Below, one piece after another: positions 1 through 7,831 of a stretch of DNA of 64,000 nt. The notes under the pieces are model-generated. The model was not told the DNA's origin. It worked only from the letters and a program-made list of their open reading frames with translations, and ran no database searches. Both the position numbers and the translations under genes were made by a program. Origin of the DNA: Legionella anisa (GTDB taxonomy: Bacteria > Pseudomonadota > Gammaproteobacteria > Legionellales > Legionellaceae); NCBI RefSeq assembly GCF_001467525.1, contig NZ_LNXS01000054.1, positions 16,998-80,997 on the forward strand. Reading direction: 5' to 3'. Position 1 is the first letter of the stretch. Every line of letters starts with the position of its first letter.

Positions 1-494
1 TAGGAAACTGGACGCAACAACTTACTGAGTTTTTTGAAGCAATAAAAATGCAGAAAAATATGATGTTTCTCATTTTATTGTTAATTATTATGGTGGCTGC
101 ATTTAATCTGGTTTCATCTTTGGTAATGATAGTAAATGATAAACAAGCAGAAATCGCTATTTTACGAACTCTTGGTGCAACACCAACAGAAATTTTATCT
201 ATTTTTATTGTTCAAGGGATGACTATAGGAATTATTGGTGTATTATTAGGATCAATAAGCGGGTTAATTCTTGCTAAGAATATTACTAGCATTGTTAATA
301 AACTACAGTCACTGCTTCATTACCAATTTTTATCATCAAATATTTATTTTGTTGATTATTTACCTTCAAAAATATTACTCAATGATTTATTGATTGTTAG
401 TTTATCTGCAATATTAATGAGCTTTATCGCAACGATTTATCCTGCTAGTCGTGCCTCAAGAATGCGAATTGCTGAATCACTCCACTATGCTTAA
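1..494 (+). CDS. LolC/LolE-family lipoprotein-release ABC permease, C-terminal part (5' end outside window)
   Basis: The frame is open from the first base; in-frame residues begin GNWTQQLTEFFEAIKMQKN, so the ATG at 48 is internal and not the start. The visible 164 residues have the FtsX/MacB-type permease tail: one membrane segment (about 17-40), the motif EIAILRTLGATPTEI that contacts the ATPase, two further membrane segments, and the ending YPASRASRMRIAESLHY typical of LolC/LolE. The family extracts lipoproteins from the inner membrane with LolD and hands them to LolA. LolC, LolE and the hybrid LolF cannot be told apart from this fragment. It is probably core chromosome and marks the edge of the accessory region. 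Confidence 0.88.
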   Translation, partial: GNWTQQLTEFFEAIKMQKNMMFLILLLIIMVAAFNLVSSLVMIVNDKQAEIAILRTLGATPTEILSIFIVQGMTIGIIGVLLGSISGLILAKNITSIVNKLQSLLHYQFLSSNIYFVDYLPSKILLNDLLIVSLSAILMSFIATIYPASRASRMRIAESLHYA

Positions 495-515
495 AAATTA
501 CATAAAAGGATTTAA

Positions 516-944
516 ATGGCTGTTGAATCTTTATTAGAAGTACTTAAATATAAGAACAAAGATGTCATCCACAGATATGAACAAGATTACCCTCATAATA
601 AATTAAAGGGCAAAGATGCTTTTAACGAGTTATTAAAATTTTTTTGGATTGCTCAACGACATAAAACCGCAAAGAAATTATCTCCTGAAAATAAGGAATT
701 GAATTTTACTTGCGCTATATATCCTGAAATGAGTGAAATAGATGATATGTGGCATACGTTTCTTTTATTCACAAAGGATTACATGTCTTTCTGTAAAAAT
801 TATTTTGATGAATATATTCACCATGTGCCAAATACAAAAGAAGAACCTATAAACGATGCACAATTTGAAGATGATCTAACCAAATATCTGTCTTTTGTAT
901 ATGATGTTTTAGGGGAAGAAACGATTACAAATTGGTTTGAATAG
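516..944 (+). CDS. glycine-rich-domain-protein-like (GRDP/DUF1399-type) protein
   Basis: A 142-residue cytosolic protein starting at an ATG with AAAGGA five bases upstream. The centre reads MSEIDDMWHTFLLFTKDYM followed by FCKNYFDEYIHH, which matches the conserved core of GRDP-like proteins (the pattern D-MWHTF-LFT-DY--FC--YF---IHH). The biochemical role of the family in bacteria is unknown to me. There is no signal peptide or membrane segment. It follows the permease by 21 bases on the same strand, so the two may be co-transcribed. The family call rests on this motif only. Confidence 0.7.
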   Translation: MAVESLLEVLKYKNKDVIHRYEQDYPHNKLKGKDAFNELLKFFWIAQRHKTAKKLSPENKELNFTCAIYPEMSEIDDMWHTFLLFTKDYMSFCKNYFDEYIHHVPNTKEEPINDAQFEDDLTKYLSFVYDVLGEETITNWFE

Positions 945-996
945 ACTCCACTAAGGGAGCCTATTTATAACGGATTACAGACCCTAAATAATTAGA

Positions 997-1110
997 TTAA
1001 AAAAAGAGCCCGCAAGGATGACACATTTGACATTCCTTATAGTTTTCTTTTATTTTCAATTTTTTTCTATCAACAATTTTTTTAATTAATAAAGTTTTTT
1101 TATTTTCCAT
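997..1110 (-). CDS. putative 37-residue Cys-rich peptide
   Basis: A small reading frame lies on the minus strand in the otherwise empty 945-1218 gap. It has GGAG five to six bases before the ATG (GGAGAGTAAT-ATG), a strong ribosome binding site for so short a frame. The product is a very basic, Lys-rich N-terminal part (MENKKTLLIKKIVDRKK) followed by a short tail, ECQMCHPCGLFF, with three Cys in eight residues. This leader-plus-core layout resembles precursors of modified peptides or a small metal-binding peptide. No maturation enzyme is adjacent, so function is unassigned. Nothing else is visible in the gap except a weak CTCC/GGAG hairpin just after the upstream gene. Confidence 0.45.
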   Translation of the reverse strand: MENKKTLLIKKIVDRKKLKIKENYKECQMCHPCGLFF

Positions 1111-1218
1111 ATTACTCTCCATTTTAAGTATTTAAAAAAGAGGCACTTGATAAGCACCTGACAAACTAATTCATATATGTTTCTTAGTAGTTATGAAAAT
1201 CCATCAAACTATGGACTT

Positions 1219-1425
1219 TTATAGTGATAACCGAATATTTTTATCAATCCAGTGAGTGATAGTTTCTTGATGCCAAGCTAAAGTAGTCCCGTTTAATTTA
1301 ACTGGCTCAGGGAATTTTCCACTCGTCCACCACCGTCTCAATGTAAGCCGATTACGACCAATAAGCCTTTCCAGATCGGTAATAAATAAAATTTGTTTCG
1401 GTATTTTATTTTCAAATTTTTCCAT
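1219..1425 (-). CDS. AlpA-family transcriptional regulator
   Basis: A 68-residue MerR-like/AlpA helix-turn-helix protein. Visible features are ITDLERLIGRNRLTLRRWW (recognition helix region), GKFPEPVKLNG and the closing W-E-TI-WI pattern (AWHQETITHWID), all typical of AlpA. The family regulates excision or integrase genes of prophages and integrative elements, so its presence suggests an island boundary or relic nearby. The start is supported by GGAG eight bases upstream. The 82-codon gene at 1446-1694 lies 20 bases upstream on the same strand, so both are probably one transcript. No integrase is in the window. Confidence 0.85.
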   Translation of the reverse strand: MEKFENKIPKQILFITDLERLIGRNRLTLRRWWTSGKFPEPVKLNGTTLAWHQETITHWIDKNIRLSL

Positions 1426-1445
1426 GCCTGACGCTCCAATTTAGG

Positions 1446-1694
1446 CTAAAGATCCTGAAAAGATTTAGCTTTCCATTTACTTTTTTGCTCCATATCAATA
1501 AATAACATGAATAATTTCAGTAAATTTAATTCAATATTATTGTCTTGAGGTAAGCGATTATGGTGATAAATCAATTGCAGATAAGCAATTGGAGAGTTTG
1601 ATAAGTTAGCTAAACGATGCAGAGGATAATTTGTAGAATCCAATAAATACTGAATCATCCCTTTGTAAATGACGACCTTTTGATCGAAAAACAT
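1446..1694 (-). CDS. small HTH-like protein of unknown function
   Basis: An 82-residue protein with AGGAG eight bases before its ATG. The segment from about residue 14 (IQYLLDSTNYPLHRLANLSN, then SPIAYLQLIYHHNRLP) has the spacing of an XRE-like helix-turn-helix, and the tail is a Leu-rich helix. It sits immediately upstream of the AlpA-type regulator on the same strand and diverges from the C1-like repressor gene at 1903. A role as an accessory regulator is inferred from size and position; I do not recognise the family. Confidence 0.6.
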   Translation of the reverse strand: MFFDQKVVIYKGMIQYLLDSTNYPLHRLANLSNSPIAYLQLIYHHNRLPQDNNIELNLLKLFMLFIDMEQKSKWKAKSFQDL

Positions 1695-1773
1695 GAAAAG
1701 TACTCCTGTAAAACATATGTAATGAATCCAACTCTTGCCAAATTAACATTAAGTATCATTTGGCGAAAACAAT

Positions 1774-1790
1774 ATTAATACGATATTAAT
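1774..1790. promoter_or_regulatory. candidate operator, inverted repeat in divergent intergenic region
   Basis: ATTAATA-CGA-TATTAAT is a perfect 7-base inverted repeat with a 3-base spacer, in the very AT-rich gap between the divergent genes at 1694 (-) and 1903 (+). A second short pair, GATAT...ATATC, lies at 1839-1854. Such sites are typical for a dimeric C1-like repressor regulating itself and the divergent gene. The binding protein is inferred. Confidence 0.35.
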
Positions 1791-1902
1791 TTTATTATCA
1801 ATATGTTTAATAAAGAAATTTATCTTAATATACAATATGATATTGAATGATATCGCTTTATATGATAATTTTTTTACGTCGTTCAAATATAAGGAAGATT
1901 TT

Positions 1903-2394
1903 ATGAGTAATGGACCCTATCAATCGTTTGCAAAGCGATTGATTAACATGCTCAAAGATAGAGGCCATACTGCCTCTCGCTCACCAAATGGCATCTGCAT
2001 CAAGACTTTGTCTGAGTTTACTGATGCATCTGAACAGATCTGTCGCCGTTACATTAGAGGGGATGCATTGCCAGATTATGAAAAAGTGAAACAACTGGCT
2101 TTCCATCTTCAAGTAAACCCAGGTTGGTTGCTCTTTGGAGAGGAAGGACATTCTGCTCCCCAAAAAAATGAAGTCGATGAAACGCTACTTCATTACATCT
2201 TAAAGCAAAGCCATCATTTATACCCTATCTCTCATGGTAGTAATGACGACTATGCCGATTTTGTGTTAGGATTGATAAAAGAAGTGCGCTCAATTGACAC
2301 TTCGGAAAATAATTTACTAAAAATCATTGACTTGGCCATTGGATCTATTTCTTCCTACGAAGAAAAACGAAAAAAGCATAGTCATGCTGTATAA
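1903..2394 (+). CDS. C1-like XRE-family transcriptional regulator
   Basis: The ATG at 1903 is chosen because AAGGAAG lies five bases upstream; an in-frame ATG at 1837 has no such site. The 163-residue product has an N-terminal helix-turn-helix (about 1-75): FAKRLINMLKDRG, then a long inserted loop, IKTLSEFTDASEQICRRYIR, and VNPGWLLFGEE, a pattern common to Legionella C1-like repressors. The remaining 85 residues are probably for dimerisation. It starts a run of five same-strand genes (to 5766) and diverges from small regulators. It could control this run or the neighbouring polyketide operon; that is inference. Confidence 0.85.
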   Translation: MSNGPYQSFAKRLINMLKDRGHTASRSPNGICIKTLSEFTDASEQICRRYIRGDALPDYEKVKQLAFHLQVNPGWLLFGEEGHSAPQKNEVDETLLHYILKQSHHLYPISHGSNDDYADFVLGLIKEVRSIDTSENNLLKIIDLAIGSISSYEEKRKKHSHAV

Positions 2395-2998
2395 GAAATT
2401 TGTAGATATGGATGTAACAGCTGTTGAAGTAAGGCTTCACCCTAAAGCCAAAGAATTTCTTTTTGAACATTTTGTCATCATGCGTAAAGTGTTCTCTGAT
2501 GTACTAGGACAAGTAGAAACAGACTATGCTTCTATTGCCCTTATTAATCATGAAGCACAGATCTTTTTTATGTCCTCGAATCCATCTATAGAACAAAATT
2601 TAATTGAGAAAAGTCTGTGGCTTTTTGATGGTTGCTATCAGCTAAGCTTTATCAACCAAGATCAACCAAAATTATGGAGCGAACTGCTTCATATAGGCTG
2701 TATAGAAGCAATTAATAAATACAAACAAATAGAACCTGGGCTGATTACGGGTATTTCCATTCCTACTGAATATGATTCTTATCGGGCAATCTTTTCATTT
2801 GGATTAAAACGGATCAATCCCTATATCCAGAATAAAAGCTCCATTCATTGCGAAAAACTATCAGCCATGGGCAAGTTTGCATTAAGGAGAATTCAAGAGT
2901 ACTTAACTTTTCCCGACCATAAGTCCTGCATAACAACGAAGCCCAAACTTAAATTAATCATCAACAATCAGGTGAACTATGAACACACTCCTGGATAA
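2384..2998 (+). CDS. uncharacterised protein with sensor-domain-like pattern
   Basis: The ATG at 2384 overlaps the end of the repressor gene by 11 bases, suggesting translational coupling; an in-frame ATG at 2408 is an alternative. The product is about 204 residues, with no membrane segments and no helix-turn-helix. The part around residues 105-165 (LITGISIPTEYDSYRAIFSF) faintly recalls the N-terminal ligand-binding domain of LuxR-type regulators, where a Gly-rich strand precedes a Pro and a hydrophobic stretch. No DNA-binding tail is present. Its 3' end overlaps the deformylase gene by 20 bases. The function is unknown. Confidence 0.6.
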   Translation: MLYKKFVDMDVTAVEVRLHPKAKEFLFEHFVIMRKVFSDVLGQVETDYASIALINHEAQIFFMSSNPSIEQNLIEKSLWLFDGCYQLSFINQDQPKLWSELLHIGCIEAINKYKQIEPGLITGISIPTEYDSYRAIFSFGLKRINPYIQNKSSIHCEKLSAMGKFALRRIQEYLTFPDHKSCITTKPKLKLIINNQVNYEHTPG

Positions 2999-3497
2999 AA
3001 GCGACCCTATTTTAAAACAAACTGCTGAGCCAATTGCAGAATCAGAATTTGGCTGTTCCTGGCTAAAAGATTTATCACAAACCATGATTAATATCATGGC
3101 TGAAAAAGGTGCTGTTGGCGTTGCTGCGCCACAAATAGGTATCAGTAAACGAGTGATTGTTTTTGGTACGAATTACACCAAACGCAGAAAACCAGAATAT
3201 CCAATTCCTGATACTATACTTATTAACCCCTCTCTCAAAGTACTATCAGAGGAAATTCAGATTGATTACGAAGGGTGTTTGAATTGTGGTGAATTAATGG
3301 GAAAAGTACCACGAGCAATGGAGATTGAATATTCAGGTTTCGATATGGACGGCAATAAAATTACAAAAAGAGCCACGGGCCTTGAGGCACGTATCCTTCA
3401 GCACGAGATTGATCATCTGGATGGATTTTTATTTTTAGATCGAATAGAAGACCAAGATTCACTAACCACCTTATCAGCAATGCAAAGTAAAGGATGA
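2979..3497 (+). CDS. def: peptide deformylase (paralogue)
   Basis: A 172-residue enzyme of the usual length for the family, removing the N-formyl group from nascent proteins. All three signature motifs are visible: GVAAPQIG (motif I, oxyanion Gln), EGCLNCGE (motif II, metal-ligand Cys) and HEIDHLDG (motif III, the two His ligands and catalytic Glu). Motif II is EGCLN where EGCLS is most common. AGGTG precedes the start. It sits between a regulator pair and an MFS transporter, away from fmt, so it is likely an additional copy and not the housekeeping gene. An extra target copy beside a biosynthetic cluster can signal self-protection, but this is untested. Confidence 0.93.
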   Translation: MNTLLDKSDPILKQTAEPIAESEFGCSWLKDLSQTMINIMAEKGAVGVAAPQIGISKRVIVFGTNYTKRRKPEYPIPDTILINPSLKVLSEEIQIDYEGCLNCGELMGKVPRAMEIEYSGFDMDGNKITKRATGLEARILQHEIDHLDGFLFLDRIEDQDSLTTLSAMQSKG

Positions 3498-3504
3498 TAA
3501 TCGC

Positions 3505-4815
3505 ATGAAGCATCAAACCCGAATCATTCTGGCTGGCACATTAGGTAATTTAATTGAATCATTTGATATGGCCATTTGCGGTCTACTTTCAGTTTACATA
3601 GCCAAATACTTAATTGGTGATGCTTCTAAGGGTTTGTTCATCGTCTTTTTAACATTTTTTGCTGGTTACTTGGCTAGACCCATTGGGTCTATGATCATGG
3701 GATTATTATCGGATATCTATGGCAGAAAAATCATCCTGGCAGGCTCTATTCTCTCTATGGGGATATCAACAACCCTTATCGGATTTATCCCCCCTCGCAG
3801 CACCATAGGTACATTTTCTGTTATTACTTTATTAGCATTGAGAATTATTCAGAGTTTCTCATGTGGAGCTGAATATCTGAATTCATCTGCTTATCTTGTT
3901 GAGAATGCAGAAGCGACTAGAAAAGGTTACTCGGGAAGCTGGGCTTCTTTTGGTGCTATGTCAGGAATGCTTGTCGCTTCATTCATAGCCCTGATCGTTT
4001 CCTATCTTACCAAACACTACCCTGAATATGATTGGTTTATTTGGCGAGTACCCTTTGTACTTGCATTGTTAGGTTCTTCAATTGGTTTGTATATACGTTT
4101 ATGTATTCCTGAGAGCATGGATTACATAATGTACTATGCGAACAGACCCAAACCTAAGTTTAGAAGTTTACTTTCTGAGTCAGTCAGCTATATCAAAAAA
4201 AATAAGATACAGTCACTTTATGTGTTCATTTTAAGTTGTTTAGGTGTTACAACCACTTTCCAAATTTATATTTACGGTCCTATGCAGGCTCATTTGTATG
4301 GCCATTTCCAGGATCACCAAATTATTTTATCGAATATGCTCTCTTTAATTGTTTTACTAGGAGTGTTTCCTATAGTTGGAAAGCTATCAGATAAAATTAA
4401 TAGAGAAAAAATTGTGATCTTTGCAAGTATAGGGTTCTTATTCCTTTCCAAGCCATTTTTTTATGTTTTGTCACAACATGATATCTATAAACTTTTATTA
4501 GGGCAGGCATTAATTGCCATTCCTGCTGGTGCTTATTATGCTACTGTACCTGTAATACTTTCTGAGATGTTTCCTATCAATTTACGATGTACTGTGTTAT
4601 CAGTTTTATACTCCACAGCGGCAAGTTTATCAGCGGGGCTTGCACCCCTCATTTCATTATTGCTAGTAAAAAATACTGGGATTCCGTCATCTCCATCAAT
4701 ATTAGTCTTTGGTTTAATAGGCGCTGTATTTACAGCAATAAAAATAAAACGCGCCCATGAAAAAAATCTAAATTACAAATTAATCTTATCTAAATCTGTA
4801 AATCAACGACCCTGA
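3505..4815 (+). CDS. MFS transporter, metabolite:H+ symporter (ProP-like) family
   Basis: A 436-residue membrane protein with about 12 hydrophobic segments. The N-terminus (LAGTLGNLIESFDMAICGLL), the loop LARPIGSMIMGLLSDIYGRK (the MFS signature DxxGRK after helix 2) and the central WRVPF motif identify the MHS/ProP branch. Members import osmolytes or organic acids; some act as exporters. It starts seven bases after the deformylase stop codon and is followed after 36 bases by a methyltransferase gene. In this context it could move a small molecule linked to the neighbouring pathway, but the ProP-like branch argues as much for uptake as for export. Confidence 0.9.
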   Translation: MKHQTRIILAGTLGNLIESFDMAICGLLSVYIAKYLIGDASKGLFIVFLTFFAGYLARPIGSMIMGLLSDIYGRKIILAGSILSMGISTTLIGFIPPRSTIGTFSVITLLALRIIQSFSCGAEYLNSSAYLVENAEATRKGYSGSWASFGAMSGMLVASFIALIVSYLTKHYPEYDWFIWRVPFVLALLGSSIGLYIRLCIPESMDYIMYYANRPKPKFRSLLSESVSYIKKNKIQSLYVFILSCLGVTTTFQIYIYGPMQAHLYGHFQDHQIILSNMLSLIVLLGVFPIVGKLSDKINREKIVIFASIGFLFLSKPFFYVLSQHDIYKLLLGQALIAIPAGAYYATVPVILSEMFPINLRCTVLSVLYSTAASLSAGLAPLISLLLVKNTGIPSSPSILVFGLIGAVFTAIKIKRAHEKNLNYKLILSKSVNQRP

Positions 4816-4851
4816 CTTTTATCTGTCTTATAGCTTACCTTAAGGATTATG

Positions 4852-5766
4852 ATGAACTTACAACATAAAATCGCGGAAAAATATTTAACCGTAATCAAAA
4901 AATCACTTACAGGCTCTTTAGACACATCGCAACCAGAGTATTGGCAATTTAATATTGCATCAACACAAGCGTTTAAATCATTTATGACCAATGGACAAGT
5001 TAGGACGCTCATTGGCCCCAAACGATTAGATAATATAGAACAGTCAATGAAACACATCACAAGTAATCATGTTATTGGCGATATTGTTGAAGCCGGATGT
5101 TGGCGAGGTGGTGCTTTATTGTATTTAAAAGCATGTCTGAATGTTTATGAGGATCCAAACACAATCTCACGGAATGTTTGGGGAGCTGATCTATTTCCTG
5201 AATCCAGCCAACTTGTTACGTCTTATTCTAAATTAATTCGCTTTAAGAGCTTATTAAAAATTAGGAAATTGCTCCCCAAAAAAACCCAACAGCGTTTAGC
5301 TAATTATGTTATGGAAGCCTTTCCTAATGAACAGTATGACAAAACAACCTTAAGTAAGATTTTTGCCCTGGCCAATTCATTAACCTATATCAAAAAGGAA
5401 TCCTTGATTTCTACTTCCCATCATGATCTCCTCGAAGCATTTAAACGGTACGATCTTTATGATGAGTCAATAAAATTAATGCCTGGATGGTTTAAAAATA
5501 CCTTGCCCCTAATGAAAGATAAAATTGAACATATTGCACTTTTACGTATTGACGCTGATTTTTATCAATCAACATTGGACGTACTCAACGCTTTATACCC
5601 AAAACTATCGCAAAATGGCATTTGCATTATTGATGATTACGGCGGATTTGCTGAGTGTCAGAGAGCAGTAGATGAATACCGTAAGCAACATCACATTACC
5701 GATCCTCTGGAATCAGTTGACGGGACTTGTTATTACTGGATCGTTAAGAATCCCATCCATCAATGA
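4852..5766 (+). CDS. TylF/MycF-family O-methyltransferase
   Basis: About 304 residues. Two adjacent ATGs occur (4849 and 4852); the second has AAGGA at a better five-base distance. The SAM-binding start GDIVEAGCWRGGALLYLKA, LLRIDADFYQSTLDVLNALY and the acidic metal-binding IIDDYGGFAECQRAVDEYR are diagnostic of TylF (macrocin O-methyltransferase), a Mg2+-dependent family that methylates sugar hydroxyls on macrolides and other glycosides. No glycosyltransferase is in the window, so the substrate is open. Its last 54 bases overlap the 3' end of the acyltransferase gene on the other strand, placing it at the edge of the polyketide operon and making a tailoring role plausible. Confidence 0.9.
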   Translation: MNLQHKIAEKYLTVIKKSLTGSLDTSQPEYWQFNIASTQAFKSFMTNGQVRTLIGPKRLDNIEQSMKHITSNHVIGDIVEAGCWRGGALLYLKACLNVYEDPNTISRNVWGADLFPESSQLVTSYSKLIRFKSLLKIRKLLPKKTQQRLANYVMEAFPNEQYDKTTLSKIFALANSLTYIKKESLISTSHHDLLEAFKRYDLYDESIKLMPGWFKNTLPLMKDKIEHIALLRIDADFYQSTLDVLNALYPKLSQNGICIIDDYGGFAECQRAVDEYRKQHHITDPLESVDGTCYYWIVKNPIHQ

Positions 5767-6561
5767 AGTTAATACTTTGCCTGGCCCAAGTTCAATAAAA
5801 TCCAAATACCCTAAAGCCAGGCAATATTCGATGCTTTGATGCCAAAATACTGGGCTCACTAACTGTTGACTGAGTAACCGAGGCATTTCTATGAAACAAT
5901 CAACATGTGCTCGTGCAGTGGCATTGAGTATGATGGGATATTGAGGTTGGTGGAACTGAAATTGTTTGAGATAGGAATAGAAAATTTCAGCAGCAGCTTG
6001 CATCAAAAAAGAATGAAATGCGCCGCTAACCTTTAAGGGAATAAAGCGTCCCTCAGCAAATAATTTTGAACTGGTTTCGATTGATTCCTTTGTTCCTGAA
6101 ACCACGGTTTGCATTGGAGAATTATAATTAGCAATCACTAAAGACAGCTGATTTTCTTTAATGATTGCCTCAATTTTAGCCGCGCTCATTCCTACTATTG
6201 CTGCCATGGCGCCTTCTTTAGCTTCATTCATCAATTCTGCACGTCGCTTAACGACTCTCAGTCCAGTGGCAAAATCAAAAACTCCGGCCACATAAAATGC
6301 CGCATATTCTCCTAAACTATGCCCTAATACCATATCCACTTTTAAATAGTTTTTTCTCGCAAGCCAGTCCATTACGGAAATACAATAAATTAGCGGTTGA
6401 GTATATAAAGTTTGATTCATTACCTCACTCAATACTGCTTGCTCTATGTCATAACCAAGTATCTGATTTGCTTCAGAAACAACATCGGGAAATAATTTAA
6501 ATAACTCTTGCCCCATTCCTTTGAATTGTGAACCTTGGCCTGGAAATAATAATACACTCAT
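5713..6561 (-). CDS. stand-alone malonyl-CoA:ACP acyltransferase (trans-AT)
   Basis: A 282-residue FabD-type enzyme. It has the N-terminal FPGQGSQFKGMG, the nucleophile elbow GHSLGEYAA and the catalytic-His region VSGAFHSFLM; FHS is usual for malonyl-specific enzymes. It is the last gene of the 36-kb minus-strand operon, starting three bases after the hydrolase stop codon with an AGGTGAG site. None of the three synthases carries an AT domain, so this enzyme most likely loads all eight carrier domains in trans. Its 3' end overlaps the convergent methyltransferase gene by 54 bases. A second function, hydrolytic proofreading as in tandem trans-AT systems, cannot be judged from sequence alone. 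Confidence 0.95.
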   Translation of the reverse strand: MSVLLFPGQGSQFKGMGQELFKLFPDVVSEANQILGYDIEQAVLSEVMNQTLYTQPLIYCISVMDWLARKNYLKVDMVLGHSLGEYAAFYVAGVFDFATGLRVVKRRAELMNEAKEGAMAAIVGMSAAKIEAIIKENQLSLVIANYNSPMQTVVSGTKESIETSSKLFAEGRFIPLKVSGAFHSFLMQAAAEIFYSYLKQFQFHQPQYPIILNATARAHVDCFIEMPRLLSQQLVSPVFWHQSIEYCLALGYLDFIELGPGKVLTSLMDGILNDPVITSPVN

Positions 6562-6564
6562 AAC

Positions 6565-7233
6565 TCACCTAAAATTTAATAAGCCTTTAGTTTTTCTGGA
6601 ACGAAACTGAATAAACTCATTGCGATCTTCAACGTTTAGATAAATATTCATTTTCTTAACTTCAGCAAAACGTTGTCCCAAATCATGATGATAACGATGA
6701 CCAGGATACACAAGTACTTCATCCGGAATCACTTTTTTCAGATAATTCAGGGAATCAAGCATCATGCCTGCATCCCCTCCTTTACTGTGACAAAAGCCAC
6801 AACCTTCATTAAATAAAGTATCACCCGTAAAGAGCGCATTATCTATTTGAAAACAAAGGCCACCAAAAGTGTGACCGGGGGTTTGATGAATAATAATGCT
6901 GGGGAAACTTTCAATATTAATCATGTTTTGTAAAGAATAAATCGGCTTAAGCTTATGACACTGAAATCCATAATACGCAATTTCTGCGCTGCTCACATAA
7001 ACAGGACATTCGTAATATTTGGCAAAATAATTCGCCAAATGAGAATGATCCAGATGATGATGCGTTAATAAAATAGCAATAACTCGTAAATTATTTTGTG
7101 TTACAAAGTCCTGAAATTTTCTTTTTTCCCATGAAGGATCGATAAAAATACAGGTTTTATTTTCAGTATCCACAACAACAGGACAATAATTTATAAATTT
7201 AAATCGCTGGGTTTTAATCACTTCGATGTACAT
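6565..7233 (-). CDS. metallo-beta-lactamase-fold hydrolase (PksB/BaeB-like)
   Basis: About 222 residues from an ATG at 7233; a second ATG adjoins at 7236, and both lie inside the upstream gene, so start choice is uncertain. The zinc-binding motif THHHLDHSH, then QTPGHTFGG, FTGDTLF and YPGHRYHH give the full set of ligands for a glyoxalase-II-like hydrolase. Small enzymes of this type accompany several trans-AT polyketide clusters (PksB, BaeB), with roughly this length and N-terminal pattern. A thioester-cleaving role is plausible, either housekeeping of stalled chains or product release, since the synthases lack a thioesterase. This is inference. Confidence 0.88.
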   Translation of the reverse strand: MYIEVIKTQRFKFINYCPVVVDTENKTCIFIDPSWEKRKFQDFVTQNNLRVIAILLTHHHLDHSHLANYFAKYYECPVYVSSAEIAYYGFQCHKLKPIYSLQNMINIESFPSIIIHQTPGHTFGGLCFQIDNALFTGDTLFNEGCGFCHSKGGDAGMMLDSLNYLKKVIPDEVLVYPGHRYHHDLGQRFAEVKKMNIYLNVEDRNEFIQFRSRKTKGLLNFR

Positions 7234-7831
7234 CATGAACTCGTATAAAATTAAAATCAGGGCAGTACGCCATTTGATAATGGTACTTATCAAAACAAAT
7301 GATTTGATTCTTTTTGACTTCTAAAACAATAGGCTTGGTCTTTAATAACTGAGAAACCACATCCCCATCCGCTTGAAGAGTAAACAATGGATTTTTATCA
7401 AAATAGAGAACAGGAGATATCATCAGTTCGCCTGTGATTTGATGGGTATCAAACAAGTTAAAATAATAAGTTAAGTGCGCTTCATCTCTGGCTTTATGTA
7501 AGATAATATGATTTCTTGCGCACCAAGATTCTAACTGCTTCGTCTCAATACATGAGGCTAAATCGTCAAAAGACAATTTTAAATGAACATTTAAAATAAA
7601 ATTATCCTGACAATGTTCAAGCAGCGTATGACTTTCCCATAACGTCAAATTCACATCCCTTTTTGCACATAAAGTGACATAAGAAATTGTTGAATCTAAA
7701 TAATCAATATAGTGTCCCGGAGTACGCTCCTCTGCTGTAAAATCACCAACAACAATTTGTTTCTCCAAACTAAATGCAGCCTCAAACGATCTAAGTTCGA
7801 GATGATTTTTTTCCAAAACTTTAATCATCAT
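7214..7831 (-). CDS. uncharacterised operon protein between desaturase and hydrolase
   Basis: About 205 residues from adjacent ATGs at 7831/7828 that overlap the desaturase stop codon; the upstream part of the open frame (to 7888) lies inside the desaturase and is probably not translated. The 3' end overlaps the hydrolase gene by about 20 bases. There are no membrane segments and no cofactor motif that I recognise. Two halves share a loose pattern of alternating strands and acidic turns (HYIDYLDSTISYVTL; HYQMAYCPDFNFIRV), which might be a hot-dog or cupin-like fold. Its place in the coupled operon argues for a role in polyketide assembly, release or tailoring. Confidence 0.75.
   Translation of the reverse strand: MMIKVLEKNHLELRSFEAAFSLEKQIVVGDFTAEERTPGHYIDYLDSTISYVTLCAKRDVNLTLWESHTLLEHCQDNFILNVHLKLSFDDLASCIETKQLESWCARNHIILHKARDEAHLTYYFNLFDTHQITGELMISPVLYFDKNPLFTLQADGDVVSQLLKTKPIVLEVKKNQIICFDKYHYQMAYCPDFNFIRVHDVHRSD

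Noticed and set aside
945..975. A terminator after the GRDP-like gene (CTCC-ACTAA-GGAG).
   Set aside because: The stem is only four base pairs and is not followed by a T-run.
997..1110. Reading the Cys-rich peptide as a methanobactin precursor because of its Cys-x-x-Cys-His-Pro-Cys tail.
   Set aside because: No MbnB (DUF692) or MbnC-like gene is adjacent, and the leader lacks the methanobactin pattern.
1446..1694. A toxin-antitoxin pair formed by the small protein and AlpA.
   Set aside because: Neither protein resembles a toxin family, and AlpA has a well-known regulator signature.
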